A stretch of 64,000 bases of DNA from Arcticibacter sp. Its GTDB lineage: Bacteria; Bacteroidota; Bacteroidia; 2-12-FULL-35-15. Positions within the stretch are counted from its first letter, which is position 1; the number at the start of each line of letters is the position of its first letter. Position numbers and translations under genes: made by a program. The notes under the pieces were generated by a model, which saw only the letters and a program-made list of their open reading frames with translations, did no database searches and was not told where the DNA came from. The DNA lies in contig JAJNQB010000018.1 of the NCBI GenBank assembly GCA_021155045.1, forward strand, positions 67,270-131,269. The letters are read 5' to 3'. Positions 9,978-19,068 of the stretch are shown one piece after another.

Positions 9978-11837
9978 TTAATGTTTTTCTTTCTCTGCAG
10001 GCAATTTCCCTTTATGAATTAAATCTGCTTCTAACATTCGTTTTTCTAAATCTGGTCGGGTAATTTCACCTTTCAAATATTTTTCCATCATAAGCCTTGC
10101 AATTGGTCCTGCCCAAGTAGCACCAAAACCTGCATTTTCAATTAAAATACCTACCGCAATTTTTGGATTGTCTTTTGGTGCAAAACAAACAAACACCGAA
10201 TGGTCTTTACCATGAGGGTTTTGAGCTGTTCCTGTTTTTGCACAATATGGAATACCTTCAATTTTTAAAGAGGCAGCCGTTCCGCTTTCCACAACTTTTG
10301 CCATGCCTCTGATAACTTCATTATAAATTGCGGTATCCGTTATCATGGTGTTATGCTTTACTTTAAATCTATCAAGCAGCGTATCGTTTTCATTTCCATT
10401 AATTGCTTTTACAATGTGTGGAGTATAATACCATCCTTTGTTTGCAATAATTGCCACAAGGTTTGCATTTTGAAGAGGAGTAATCCCCATTTCTGCTTGT
10501 CCTATACCTAAAGAGATTACAGTACTTGCTTTCCAAACACCTTTCCCAAAAACTTTATCGTAATATTTTATGGAAGGAACATTTCCTCTTAACTCATTTG
10601 CAAGGTCAGAACCTGTTTTTGTTCCCAAACAAAAACTCATAGCAATGTCTCTCCAATTTTGATAAGCTTTATAAGTATCATGAAATTTTTTATCATCAAT
10701 CACACTTTTAAAAACATAAGAAAAATAAGAATTACAAGACGTTCCTATAGCACCGTGTAAATCTTGTGGAGCAGCATGTGGGTGGCATTTTGGTCGTCCG
10801 CCTAATGGAGGATAGCCTCTTGCGCAAGGGTAACGTGTATCTTTTGTAAGCACTCCTTCGTGCATTCCAATTAAACTCATAATTAATTTAAAAGTGGAGC
10901 CTGGAGGATAGGAAGCCATGGTAGAACGATTAAACAAAGGGTTTCCGATGGTATCTTGCAAAAGTAATCCGAAATTTTTATTGCGTGCTCTACCTACTAA
11001 TAAATTGGGGTCGTATGTTGGGCTGGTAACAATGGCAAGTATTTCTCCTGTTTGTGGGTCAATTGCTACTAAGCTGCCGATTTTATTTTGCATTAATTTT
11101 TCACCATATTCTTGTAAGTCAGCATCAATGGTAGTTGTAAGAGGTAATCCGGCAACAGAAGCGGTATCATAAATTCCATCCATATAACTTCCTTTTTCAC
11201 GATTGTGAACATCCACCATCATGATACGCATTCCTTTTTTTCCACGTAATACTTTTTCATACGTTTTTTCAATGCCGCTTACGCCAATATAATCCCCATC
11301 TTTATAGTACGGATTTTTTTCGGCAATAGCTTTATCAACTTCACCAATGTAGCCAAGCGTATGTGCTGCAATTTTTTTTGGATATTTTCTAAGTGTGCGT
11401 GCTTGCACCCAAAAGCCTTTAAAACGATATAACCTTTCTTGAAGTGATGCGTATTCTTTTGGCGAAAGTTGTTTTTCAAAAATAGATTCTCTGCGAGGGG
11501 AGTTTGGAGCTTGTGTTGCTTTTTTCATTTTTTTAATGAAAGCTTCTTTTGTGATTCCAAGCAATTCACAAAAGTCAAGAGTATCTAAATCTTTTACTTC
11601 TTTTGGCAGCACCATTAAATCATAAGCAGCTTCATTATATACAAGTAGTTTTCCTTTTCTATCATATATATAACCTCTAATGGCATATTCTGTTTTGTAT
11701 CGGAAAGCTTGATTTCGTGCATCAAGTTTATATGTATCGTCAATAACTTGAATATAAAACAAACGAACAATATAAATGATACCAATAAGGATGAAAATTC
11801 CAACAATAAACCATTTTCTATCACTTAGTTGATTCAT
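9978..11837 (-). CDS. mrdA: Penicillin-binding protein 2 (elongation transpeptidase)
   Basis: A 619-residue class B penicillin-binding protein, the cross-linking partner of RodA in the elongasome. An N-terminal cytoplasmic stub and one membrane helix (about residues 10-30) are followed by the PBP dimerisation domain (about 45-230) and the transpeptidase domain. The transpeptidase motifs are all present: SxxK as PPGSTFKLIM, SxN as GTSCNSYF, and KTG as CAKTGTAQNPHG. The Cys-rich loop with ARGYPPLGGRPKCHPHAAP near the active site is usual for Bacteroidota PBP2. Its ATG overlaps the mreD stop codon by 4 bp (ATGA), which suggests translational coupling. The last residues are Lys/Glu-rich and not conserved. 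Confidence 0.96.
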   Translation of the reverse strand: MNQLSDRKWFIVGIFILIGIIYIVRLFYIQVIDDTYKLDARNQAFRYKTEYAIRGYIYDRKGKLLVYNEAAYDLMVLPKEVKDLDTLDFCELLGITKEAFIKKMKKATQAPNSPRRESIFEKQLSPKEYASLQERLYRFKGFWVQARTLRKYPKKIAAHTLGYIGEVDKAIAEKNPYYKDGDYIGVSGIEKTYEKVLRGKKGMRIMMVDVHNREKGSYMDGIYDTASVAGLPLTTTIDADLQEYGEKLMQNKIGSLVAIDPQTGEILAIVTSPTYDPNLLVGRARNKNFGLLLQDTIGNPLFNRSTMASYPPGSTFKLIMSLIGMHEGVLTKDTRYPCARGYPPLGGRPKCHPHAAPQDLHGAIGTSCNSYFSYVFKSVIDDKKFHDTYKAYQNWRDIAMSFCLGTKTGSDLANELRGNVPSIKYYDKVFGKGVWKASTVISLGIGQAEMGITPLQNANLVAIIANKGWYYTPHIVKAINGNENDTLLDRFKVKHNTMITDTAIYNEVIRGMAKVVESGTAASLKIEGIPYCAKTGTAQNPHGKDHSVFVCFAPKDNPKIAVGILIENAGFGATWAGPIARLMMEKYLKGEITRPDLEKRMLEADLIHKGKLPAEKEKH

Positions 11838-12352
11838 TGTTGTTCGCTTTTTTTATTAAATAAATATTGGATAACCATTACAATTATTATGGTAGTTATG
11901 GAACTCAAAATTACTCTAAAGAATGTAGAAAAAAATTCTGAAAATCTAAAGATTTCAATGTAAAATAAAACCAAATGATGTAAAGAAATTAAAATTGCTG
12001 AGTAAGATAAAAACCAAGGAATACCTAAATATTGAACTGTTGGTTGTGTTCCAAATTCATATCCATCGCGTGGCGAAAAAAGTTTTAATACACCAGGGCG
12101 GATATACGCCATAAAAACAGTAGCTGCTGCATGCATTCCAGCGGTATCATAAAACATATCGATTGAAATGCCTAGAATAAAAGCACTTAATAACAAAAGC
12201 CATTTGGGTGTTTCAAAAGGCAATACGATGATGAATAAAACATAAATAAAAGGATTGATGAACCTGCCCAGCTCAATGTTTTTGATTATTAAAACTTGTA
12301 CAAGTACAAGCAAAATAAATCGGATAATATTTCTTATAATTTCGTTTATCAC
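11834..12352 (-). CDS. mreD: Rod shape-determining membrane protein MreD
   Basis: A 172-residue integral membrane protein with about five helices, starting with GTG 2 bp after the mreC stop and overlapping mrdA by 4 bp. MreD is poorly conserved in sequence. The call rests on size, topology, the FYDTAGMHAAATVFMAYIRP segment typical of Bacteroidota MreD, and position between mreC and mrdA. It is expected to link MreC to the PBP2-RodA synthase in the inner membrane. Confidence 0.93.
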   Translation of the reverse strand: MINEIIRNIIRFILLVLVQVLIIKNIELGRFINPFIYVLFIIVLPFETPKWLLLLSAFILGISIDMFYDTAGMHAAATVFMAYIRPGVLKLFSPRDGYEFGTQPTVQYLGIPWFLSYSAILISLHHLVLFYIEIFRFSEFFSTFFRVILSSITTIIIVMVIQYLFNKKSEQQ

Positions 12353-12354
12353 TT

Positions 12355-13194
12355 TTATTCTTTATTTGCTTTAGCAGTTTTTTCTTCCAATGTTTGTTGT
12401 TCTTCTCTGTAAATATTTGTTACTATATAAACATGTGTAAGTTTTTTAAAATTTGTTGATAGTTTTACTTTAACAGTATAAAAATATTTTCCAGCTTCTC
12501 TTTCGTAGCTTTCAACTGTTCCTATCATAATGTTTTCTGGGAAGGTTAATGAGTATGCACTTGTAACAATAGAATCTCCTGTTGCTAATTTTACGTGAGT
12601 AGGTATATCGTTTAATGTTGCATAATCAAAGTTTTCTCCATTCCAAACAAGAGGTCCATAAGAACCATCTTTTTTTAGTTTCGCACTTATAGTTGTTTTG
12701 CTGTGAAGTAATGACATAACAGTACAAAAATTATCAGATACTTCTTGCACTTGCCCAACAACTCCATTGCTATAAATAACCGCCATATTTCTTTTTACTC
12801 CTTGTAATGTTCCTTTGTTTAAAGTCAGATAATTATTTCTTCTGCTGGTAGAATTATTTACAACCTTAGCTTCGGTATAAATATATTTTTGGTGCAATTC
12901 TTTTTTATAAACAGAATAGGAAGATGTATCTATTAATAGTTTAGAAGCCATTAACTCACTACGAAGCGCTGCATTTTCTTTTGCTAAATTTTCGTTGACT
13001 GTTTTTAAATAAAAATAATCTTCAATAGATTGAGATGTTTGACTAATGTTTGCTGAAACAGCATTGGAAGAGTTTATGAAACTAGCCTTTTGATAAAAAT
13101 TATTTTGAACAATTAATAAAATGCATATCGTTTCAATTATTAGGAACATAAAAAAGAAATTGTGCTTCCAAATAAAGAAAATTAAATTTCGCAT
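12355..13194 (-). CDS. mreC: Rod shape-determining protein MreC
   Basis: A 279-residue bitopic protein. A membrane helix occupies about residues 12-30, followed by a coiled coil (about 55-90) and the periplasmic double beta-barrel domain, recognised by NNYLTLNKGTLQGVKRNMAV and NGVVGQVQEVSDNFCTV, typical of MreC. It acts as a periplasmic scaffold that activates PBP2-RodA. The C-terminal tail is Glu/Lys-rich. It is separated from mreB by an unusual 200-bp gap containing a small gene remnant (see 13217-13336), whereas it is directly followed by mreD. Confidence 0.95.
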   Translation of the reverse strand: MRNLIFFIWKHNFFFMFLIIETICILLIVQNNFYQKASFINSSNAVSANISQTSQSIEDYFYLKTVNENLAKENAALRSELMASKLLIDTSSYSVYKKELHQKYIYTEAKVVNNSTSRRNNYLTLNKGTLQGVKRNMAVIYSNGVVGQVQEVSDNFCTVMSLLHSKTTISAKLKKDGSYGPLVWNGENFDYATLNDIPTHVKLATGDSIVTSAYSLTFPENIMIGTVESYEREAGKYFYTVKVKLSTNFKKLTHVYIVTNIYREEQQTLEEKTAKANKE

Positions 13195-13216
13195 CTATTT
13201 TAAATTGTTGAATTAA

Positions 13217-13336
13217 TTAATTGTTGAATTTAGAATTATTAGAATTTAAATTTTTATCATGCAATGTCTTTCTCGATTTCGCAAAAAATGATAAAATTTC
13301 GTCTGCTTCTTTTGAATATTTAGTTGAATTTTCCAT
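13217..13336 (-). pseudogene. Short C-terminal remnant, possibly of a four-helix-bundle (S23-like) protein
   Basis: The 200-bp spacer between mreB and mreC holds a 39-residue reading frame. Its segment YSKEADEILSFFAKSRKTL and low-complexity Asn/Ser/Lys tail recall the C-termini of the four-helix-bundle/S23 intervening-sequence proteins scattered through Bacteroidota genomes. In the same frame about ten more compatible codons precede the ATG before a stop, as expected for a 5'-deleted remnant. The resemblance is from memory of the family and not from an alignment. It could equally be a chance ORF. Confidence 0.3.
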
Positions 13337-13394
13337 TTTAATAATATTGGATTCAGCCAACAATTTAACTCAACAACTCTCTACCTCTCCAATT

Positions 13395-14417
13395 TTATTT
13401 CATCAAGAAAGGGAATTTATCTACATTTTTCAATGCTATTCCCGTTCCGCGAGCAACAGCACGAAGAGGATCTTCTGCAATGTGTACAGGTAATTTTGTT
13501 TTTAAAGAAATACGTTTATCTAAACCGCGAAGCATAGAACCACCACCTGCTAAATAAATTCCAGTACGATAAATATCGGCAGACAACTCAGGTGGAGTCA
13601 TTTCCAAAGCATTTAAAATAGCTTCTTCAACCTTTGAAATAGATTTATCTAAAGCATGTGCAATTTCTACATAGGAAACATAAATTTCTTTTGGAATACC
13701 TGTCATCAAATCTCTTCCGTGCACGGCATAATCGGGTGGAGGATTATCTATTTCTGTCATAGCAGCACCTACTTCAATTTTTACGCGTTCTGCAGAGCGT
13801 TCGCCAATTAAAATGTTATGTTGTCTTCGCATGTATTCTTCAATGTTTGCTGTAAATTCATCACCAGCAATACGAATTGATTTATCACAAACGATTCCAC
13901 CCAATGCAATTACGGCAATTTCAGAAGTACCACCACCAATATCAATTATCATATTTCCCATTGGTTCTTCTACGTCAATGCCAATACCAATAGCAGCAGC
14001 CATAGGTTCATGTATTAAGTAAACTTCTTTTCCTCCAGCATGTTCAGCACTATCACGTACCGCACGCTTTTCAACCTCTGTAATTCCTGATGGAATACAT
14101 ATTACCATTTTCAATGATGGTTGAAATAATTTTCTGCCAGGATTAATCATTTTTATCATTCCGCGAATCATGTGTTCTGCAGCATGGAAATCGGCAATAA
14201 CACCATCTTTTAGCGGACGAATTGTTTTTATGTTTTCATGTGTTTTTCCATGCATTTGCATAGCTTGTTTTCCAACGGCAATTACTTTTCCTGTCATTCT
14301 ATCCACCGCAACAATTGATGGTTCGTCAACAACAACTTTGTCGTTATGAATGATAAGCGTGTTGGCTGTTCCTAAGTCAATCGCAATTTCTTGTGTTAAA
14401 AAGTTAAATAAACCCAT
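13395..14417 (-). CDS. mreB: Rod shape-determining actin homologue MreB
   Basis: A 340-residue bacterial actin that forms membrane-associated filaments and positions the elongasome. The actin-fold signatures are all present: phosphate-1 IDLGTANTLI, the connect segment with AGGKEVYLIHEPMAAAIG, phosphate-2 MIIDIGGGTSEIAVI, and the adenosine motif IYLAGGGSMLRGLD. Length is normal for the family. It is the first gene of the rod operon in transcription order, lying 84 bp downstream of the purH stop; purH followed by mreB is a common arrangement in Bacteroidota. No TAnnTTTG element is evident in the purH-mreB gap, so read-through from purH is possible. Confidence 0.97.
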   Translation of the reverse strand: MGLFNFLTQEIAIDLGTANTLIIHNDKVVVDEPSIVAVDRMTGKVIAVGKQAMQMHGKTHENIKTIRPLKDGVIADFHAAEHMIRGMIKMINPGRKLFQPSLKMVICIPSGITEVEKRAVRDSAEHAGGKEVYLIHEPMAAAIGIGIDVEEPMGNMIIDIGGGTSEIAVIALGGIVCDKSIRIAGDEFTANIEEYMRRQHNILIGERSAERVKIEVGAAMTEIDNPPPDYAVHGRDLMTGIPKEIYVSYVEIAHALDKSISKVEEAILNALEMTPPELSADIYRTGIYLAGGGSMLRGLDKRISLKTKLPVHIAEDPLRAVARGTGIALKNVDKFPFLMK

Positions 14418-14501
14418 ATTTAGTATTGAGTATTAAGATGTAAGTATAAGTTCGGTTATTAGTTTAAATATGCGTAATTCGTAATAATTCGTATTCGTAG
14501 C

Positions 14502-16085
14502 CTAATGTTTAAAATGTCTTGTTCCTGTCATCACCATTGCTATTCCGTTGTTATCACAATATGCAATTGAATCTTTATCTTTTATGCTTCCTCCTGGTTG
14601 TATTATTGCTGTGATTCCTGCTTTATGTGCAATTTCAACGCAATCAGGAAAAGGGAAAAATGCATCCGATGCCATTACCGCTCCTTTTAAGTCGAAGCCA
14701 AAATTTTTAGCTTTTGCTATTGCTTGTGTTAAAGCATCCACACGAGATGTTTGACCAACACCACTTGCTAGTAGCTGATTATTTTTTGCAAGTACAATAG
14801 TGTTTGATTTTGTGTGCTTCACTAATTTATTTGCAAATACTAAATCGTTCAACTCTTCTTTTGTTGGTGATACTTTGGTAACGGTTTGCATTTCATTTAC
14901 CGTTTCTGTTTTTAAATCTTTGTCTTGCTCAATTACTCCGTTCAACAATGTACGAAAAGATTTGTTAGAAAGTTTTACATTTTTTTGTTGAAGAATAATT
15001 CTATTCGGTTTTGTTTTTAAAAGTTCAATTGCTTTTACATCAAAGGATGGAGCAATAATTACTTCGAAAAATAATTTGTGCATCTCTTCAGCAGTAGCTA
15101 AATCAATTTCTTTATTTGTGATTAATACGCCTCCAAACGCACTAGTGGGGTCGCCTGCAAGTGCACCTTTGTATGCATCAACAAGTTTATCGCAAGAAGC
15201 CAGACCACAAGCATTGTTGTGTTTTAAAATTGCAAAAGTTGAACTCTCCCCAGCCCTCTCCTCAGGAGAGGAAGCAGTAAATTCTGCAATTAAATTTACA
15301 GCAGCATCCACATCTAATAAATTGTTGTATGACAATTCTTTGCCATTCCATTTTGTAAACATTGCATCCAGATTGCCGTAAAAAACTCCTTTCTGGTGAG
15401 GGTTTTCGCCATAACGTAAAACATTTGCATCTTGAACAGATTGCTTAAAAGCAACAGTTTCTTCTCCATTGAAATAATTAAAAATTGCAGTATCGTAGTG
15501 TGAAGAAACATTGAACGCTTTTCCTGCAAGCTTTTTGCGGTCGGCTAATGTTGATTCGCCTTTTTGTGAAACTAAAATGGTGTCGTGTAAAAACGTATAT
15601 TCATTTTTTGATGGAACAATTATTACATCTTTAAAATTTTTAGCTGCTGCACGAATTAAAGAAATTCCTCCGATGTCGATTTTTTCAATAACCTCACCCC
15701 ATCCCTCTCCAAAGGAGAGGGAGTCTTTTTCGGAAGCTTTTGCAACAGTTTCTTCGAAAGGATATAAATCAACAATTACTAAATCTATTTCAGGAATTTC
15801 AAATTCTTCAAGTTGTGCAATGTCGCTTTGCAATTCTCGTCTGCTTAATATTCCTCCAAAAATTTTTGGATGCAATGTTTTTACTCTTCCGCCTAAAATA
15901 GAAGGATAGGATGTAAGTGATTCAACAGGAACAACTGATACTCCAAGACTTTCGATAAATTCTTGCGTTCCTCCTGTGCTATATATTTTTACTCCTAATG
16001 CGTTTAATTGATGAATTACAGGTTCTAAATTGTCTTTGTAGTAAACCGAAATAAGTGCATTTTTAATTTTTTTCAAACCGCTCAT
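14502..16085 (-). CDS. purH: Bifunctional AICAR formyltransferase/IMP cyclohydrolase PurH, carrying two repeat-derived insertions
   Basis: PurH catalyses the last two steps of de novo IMP synthesis, formylating AICAR with 10-formyl-THF and closing the ring. At 527 residues it is slightly long. The N-terminal MGS-like cyclohydrolase domain (about 1-200) begins KKIKNALISVYYKD and includes STGGTQEFIESLG. The C-terminal transformylase has the signature KHNNACGLAS and the terminal GTRHFKH. Two stretches are foreign to the family: SLSFGEGWGEV (nt 15690-15723) just before the conserved EKIDIGGISLIRAAAKNF, and SSPEERAGES (nt 15241-15274) just before TFAILKHNNACG. Both are translations of the same palindromic DNA repeat read in different frames. 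No frameshift or stop results, and the conserved motifs on both sides are intact, so the enzyme is probably functional. Confidence 0.97.
   Translation of the reverse strand: MSGLKKIKNALISVYYKDNLEPVIHQLNALGVKIYSTGGTQEFIESLGVSVVPVESLTSYPSILGGRVKTLHPKIFGGILSRRELQSDIAQLEEFEIPEIDLVIVDLYPFEETVAKASEKDSLSFGEGWGEVIEKIDIGGISLIRAAAKNFKDVIIVPSKNEYTFLHDTILVSQKGESTLADRKKLAGKAFNVSSHYDTAIFNYFNGEETVAFKQSVQDANVLRYGENPHQKGVFYGNLDAMFTKWNGKELSYNNLLDVDAAVNLIAEFTASSPEERAGESSTFAILKHNNACGLASCDKLVDAYKGALAGDPTSAFGGVLITNKEIDLATAEEMHKLFFEVIIAPSFDVKAIELLKTKPNRIILQQKNVKLSNKSFRTLLNGVIEQDKDLKTETVNEMQTVTKVSPTKEELNDLVFANKLVKHTKSNTIVLAKNNQLLASGVGQTSRVDALTQAIAKAKNFGFDLKGAVMASDAFFPFPDCVEIAHKAGITAIIQPGGSIKDKDSIAYCDNNGIAMVMTGTRHFKH
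15241..15274 (-). repeat. Palindromic dispersed repeat, copy B, in frame inside purH
   Basis: A 34-bp unit with the hairpin CCTCTCC-TCA-GGAGAGG followed, in the purH sense, by GGCTGGGGAGAG. It matches copy A (15690-15723) at about 27 of 34 positions but is translated in a different frame, giving SSPEERAGES. Confidence 0.8.
15690..15723 (-). repeat. Palindromic dispersed repeat, copy A, in frame inside purH
   Basis: A 34-bp unit with the hairpin CCCTCTCC-AAA-GGAGAGGG flanked by CCTCACCCCAT. It is translated as SLSFGEGWGEV within PurH. From memory, repeats of the form CCTCACCCC...CTCTCC...GGAGAGG are widespread in Bacteroidota genomes, usually between genes. Confidence 0.85.
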
Positions 16086-16107
16086 AATTTTTCTGAAATT
16101 TCTCTTA

Positions 16108-16115
16108 CAAAAGTA
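16108..16115 (-). promoter_or_regulatory. Candidate -7 promoter element for purH
   Basis: On the minus strand TACTTTTG fits TAnnTTTG and lies 22 bp before the purH ATG. No matching -33 TTTG is seen at 17-20 bp spacing. Confidence 0.4.
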
Positions 16116-16240
16116 TTAATTTTTATGGGCGTAAATGCAGTAAAATCAATTTGTTGATAAAAGTTTTTTTTGTTAATAACGGTAATTCTAAAATAAAAAT
16201 AAGATATTTTTTTATTCACGTTTTTTCTTTAAAAAAACGG

Positions 16241-16248
16241 TACATTTG
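16241..16248 (+). promoter_or_regulatory. Candidate -7 promoter element for the ABC permease gene
   Basis: TACATTTG matches TAnnTTTG exactly and lies 23 bp before the ATG at 16272, a typical distance for a short Bacteroidota 5' leader. The -33 region is only a T-run. Confidence 0.45.
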
Positions 16249-16271
16249 TTTTCAATAGTTATTGTAAAAAG

Positions 16272-17516
16272 ATGATTTTTTTAGGTCTTTTCAAAGAAAG
16301 TTTTTTATTTGCATTGCACGCTTTAGTAGCGAATAAATTACGTACTATTCTTTCTCTTTTGGGGATCACCATTGGTATTTTTGCCATAATATTTGTTTTT
16401 ACTGTTCTCGATTCATTAGAGCAAAATTTACGAAAAAGTGTAAAAAGTTTAGGCGATGATGTAGTGTTTATTGAAAAGTGGCCTTGGACATTTGGACCCG
16501 ATTATCCTTGGTGGAAATACATGAACCGACCTTTAGCCGACTATACTGAATTAGATGAAGTTCTCAGAAAATGTGATGGTGCTCAATCGGCTGCTTTTGT
16601 TGCAACTGCACGTATTACGGTAAAATACCAAAGTAGTAGCATCGAAAATGTTACCATTGTAATGGCATCGCATCAATATGATTTGGTTAAAAATTTTGAA
16701 ATTGCTGAAGGGCGCTATTTCACAGATATTGAATCATCGGCTGGCAGACCAGTTGCTGTTATTGGCGATGTGCTTGCCAAAGCATTGTTTCCAAATCAGA
16801 ACGGATTGGGACAAACAATAAAAGTAAATGGAGCAAAGGTTACTGTAATTGGAATTTTCAAAAAAGAAGGTGAAAGTATTTTAGGTGGCAGCCCCGATAC
16901 ACAAGTGCTTGTTCCTGTGAATTACGCTAGAAGTTTGGTTGATATTAGAGATGAAAGCCTAGAGCCACAAATTATGGTAAGAGCTAAGCCAGGAATCACC
17001 AATGATGATTTAATAAGTGAATTAACCGGACTTATGCGTTCTATAAGGCAAATAAAACCATTACAGGAAGAAGATTTTGCACTGAATCAAACAAGTTTAA
17101 TTTCCAATCAATTCGACAGCTTATTTGATATTGTTGGTGTTGCAGGATGGATTATTGGTGGCTTTTCAATTTTAGTTGGTGGATTTGGAATTGCAAATAT
17201 TATGTTTGTTTCTGTAAAAGAACGAACCAATATTATTGGCATTCAAAAATCATTAGGCGCAAAAAATTATTTTATTCTTTTACAATTTATGTTTGAGTCA
17301 ATTTTTCTTTCTACTATTGGTGGATTTATTGGCTTACTCATCGTTTTTGTTTTAACCGTAGTTGTAGGCGATTCATTCGGGATGGAAATAATATTATCAA
17401 AATCCAATGTAATTTTAGGGTTTACCATCTCTATATTAATAGGTGTGGTTTCTGGCTTTGTTCCTGCCTATACTGCATCGCAATTGGACCCCGTTGAAGC
17501 AATAAGAGCAAATTAA
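16272..17516 (+). CDS. ABC transporter permease, MacB/FtsX type
   Basis: A 414-residue type VII ABC permease. One membrane helix at the N-terminus (ILSLLGITIGIFAIIFVFTVLD, about 28-49) precedes a periplasmic MacB-like domain (about 50-280, with EGRYFTDIE and VIGDVLAKALFP). Three C-terminal helices form the FtsX-type domain (GGFGIANIMFVSVKERTNIIGIQKSLGA ... VVSGFVPAYTASQLDPVEAIR). Family members export macrolides, lipoproteins or peptides, or act as mechanotransmitters, together with an ATPase. No ATPase gene is adjacent, so the partner must be encoded elsewhere and the substrate cannot be inferred. The ATG start fits the upstream promoter element. Confidence 0.92.
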   Translation: MIFLGLFKESFLFALHALVANKLRTILSLLGITIGIFAIIFVFTVLDSLEQNLRKSVKSLGDDVVFIEKWPWTFGPDYPWWKYMNRPLADYTELDEVLRKCDGAQSAAFVATARITVKYQSSSIENVTIVMASHQYDLVKNFEIAEGRYFTDIESSAGRPVAVIGDVLAKALFPNQNGLGQTIKVNGAKVTVIGIFKKEGESILGGSPDTQVLVPVNYARSLVDIRDESLEPQIMVRAKPGITNDDLISELTGLMRSIRQIKPLQEEDFALNQTSLISNQFDSLFDIVGVAGWIIGGFSILVGGFGIANIMFVSVKERTNIIGIQKSLGAKNYFILLQFMFESIFLSTIGGFIGLLIVFVLTVVVGDSFGMEIILSKSNVILGFTISILIGVVSGFVPAYTASQLDPVEAIRAN

Positions 17517-17531
17517 ACAATCATAATAAAC

Positions 17532-17876
17532 ATGCAAGGAGTTCAAATAAAACGTTCAAAAATACTTACCGTTGTTTGTATCATTGGTTTTATTTGGGTT
17601 GTAATAAGTTTGCCAGGCGTTTTTGCTCCCTCTGTAAAAAAAATAAATGACTGGATGCCAGCATTATTAGGAGCGATAAGAGCGAGTATGTTTATCTCTT
17701 TCATTGGCGTTTGGTTTATGAAACAATGGGGAGTACGATTATTTATTATTACTTTTTTTTTAAAAGAAATGATTTTTGTTTTTATAAATGATACTAATTA
17801 CTTTAGCATCATATTATCATTATTTTTTATTGTAACCATGCTTGTATATTATAGACGTATGGATCCTAATTTATAG
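17532..17876 (+). CDS. Small integral membrane protein of unknown function
   Basis: A 114-residue protein with about four predicted membrane helices and charged loops; I recognise no family. It lies 15 bp after the ABC permease gene on the same strand, so the two are probably co-transcribed. That could mean a role connected with the permease, but small hydrophobic genes of this sort are common passengers. The ATG start at 17532 is the only good candidate. Confidence 0.7.
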   Translation: MQGVQIKRSKILTVVCIIGFIWVVISLPGVFAPSVKKINDWMPALLGAIRASMFISFIGVWFMKQWGVRLFIITFFLKEMIFVFINDTNYFSIILSLFFIVTMLVYYRRMDPNL

Positions 17877-17955
17877 CTATCAAATACTAAGCTTGGTCGA
17901 AACAGCACATTTTAATAGCAGAAAAATGATTATAATTGCACATTAAACAAACACT

Positions 17956-19068
17956 ATGAAACCCAAAATAAAATTCATTAATAAGGATAAAACACAGTTT
18001 TTCAATGTGTTAAAACAGCGAGTTGATGGTTATTTTATTGAAAACAAAATTTCACAACACGCGAATGGAGCAATGGTTTTTAAGTCTGTTTTTATGCTTG
18101 CTCTCCATTTTGTTCCCTATGCATTTATTGTTTCTGGCGTAGCAACAGGCTGGATGTTTTGGCTTTGTTGGTTTTTGATTGGTTTAGGTTTGGCAGGCAT
18201 TGGAATGAGTGTAATGCACGATGCGAATCATGGTGCTTATTCTTCTAGTAATTTTATTAATAGGATGATGGGTTATACCGTTAGTTTAGTTGGTGCAGAT
18301 GTAAACAATTGGAAAACACAACATAATGTTCTTCATCATACATATACAAATATTTATGATCATGACGAAGACATTGATGATAAAGGAGGAATGAGATTTG
18401 CTCCTAGTGGCAAACATAATAAAATTCAAAAATATCAGGTAGTTTATGCGTTTTTCTTTTATTCATTAATGACGCTTTATTGGATAGTTGCCAAAGATTT
18501 TCTTCAATACGAACGTTATATTAGAGAAGGGCAAAACAAAGACATAAAAAGAGATAGAATAAAAAAATTTATTGAAATGATTGCCTTTAAAGTGTTTTAT
18601 TATGTATACATTTTGGTTCTTCCAATAATTATCTTGGATATACCTTGGTGGTACACCATTTTAGGTTTTTTATTAATGCATGGTGTTGCAGGAATAATTC
18701 TGAGTGTTACTTTTCAGTTGGCACATGTAGTTGAAAATACTCAATTTCCTATGCCAGATGAAAAAGGGAATATTGATACAGAGTGGGCAATTCATCAACT
18801 CCAAACAACTGCTGATTTTGCTGCAGGAAACTGGCTAGTCACTTTTTATGTTGGTGGATTAAATTACCAAGCAATACACCATCTGTTCCCGCGTATTTGC
18901 CATGTGCATTATCCTAAAATAGCACCCATAGTTGCTCAAACAGCCAAAGAATTTGGTGTGCCCTATTTGTCTTATCCTAACGTATGGGAAGCATTCAAAT
19001 CTCACCTTCGATTATTAAAAAAATTAGGAAGAAACGAGATAAGGCAACTTGCCAATGAAATGGGATAA
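17956..19068 (+). CDS. Membrane fatty acid desaturase (acyl-CoA/acyl-lipid type)
   Basis: A 370-residue integral-membrane di-iron desaturase that inserts a cis double bond into fatty acyl chains using O2 and an electron donor. The three histidine boxes are present in order: HDANHG (about residues 89-94), HNVLHHTYTN (about 123-132) and QAIHHLFPRICHVHYP (about 308). The last box has the QxxHH form characteristic of the front-end/linoleoyl-CoA desaturase group. Pairs of membrane helices separate boxes 1-2 from box 3 as expected. No cytochrome b5 domain is fused. It is monocistronic by spacing. The chain position of the desaturation cannot be told from sequence alone. Confidence 0.93.
   Translation: MKPKIKFINKDKTQFFNVLKQRVDGYFIENKISQHANGAMVFKSVFMLALHFVPYAFIVSGVATGWMFWLCWFLIGLGLAGIGMSVMHDANHGAYSSSNFINRMMGYTVSLVGADVNNWKTQHNVLHHTYTNIYDHDEDIDDKGGMRFAPSGKHNKIQKYQVVYAFFFYSLMTLYWIVAKDFLQYERYIREGQNKDIKRDRIKKFIEMIAFKVFYYVYILVLPIIILDIPWWYTILGFLLMHGVAGIILSVTFQLAHVVENTQFPMPDEKGNIDTEWAIHQLQTTADFAAGNWLVTFYVGGLNYQAIHHLFPRICHVHYPKIAPIVAQTAKEFGVPYLSYPNVWEAFKSHLRLLKKLGRNEIRQLANEMG

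Noticed and set aside
13221..13493. Plus-strand frame of 90 residues across the mreC-mreB gap
   Set aside because: It runs antisense into the mreB 3' end and has no family-like sequence.
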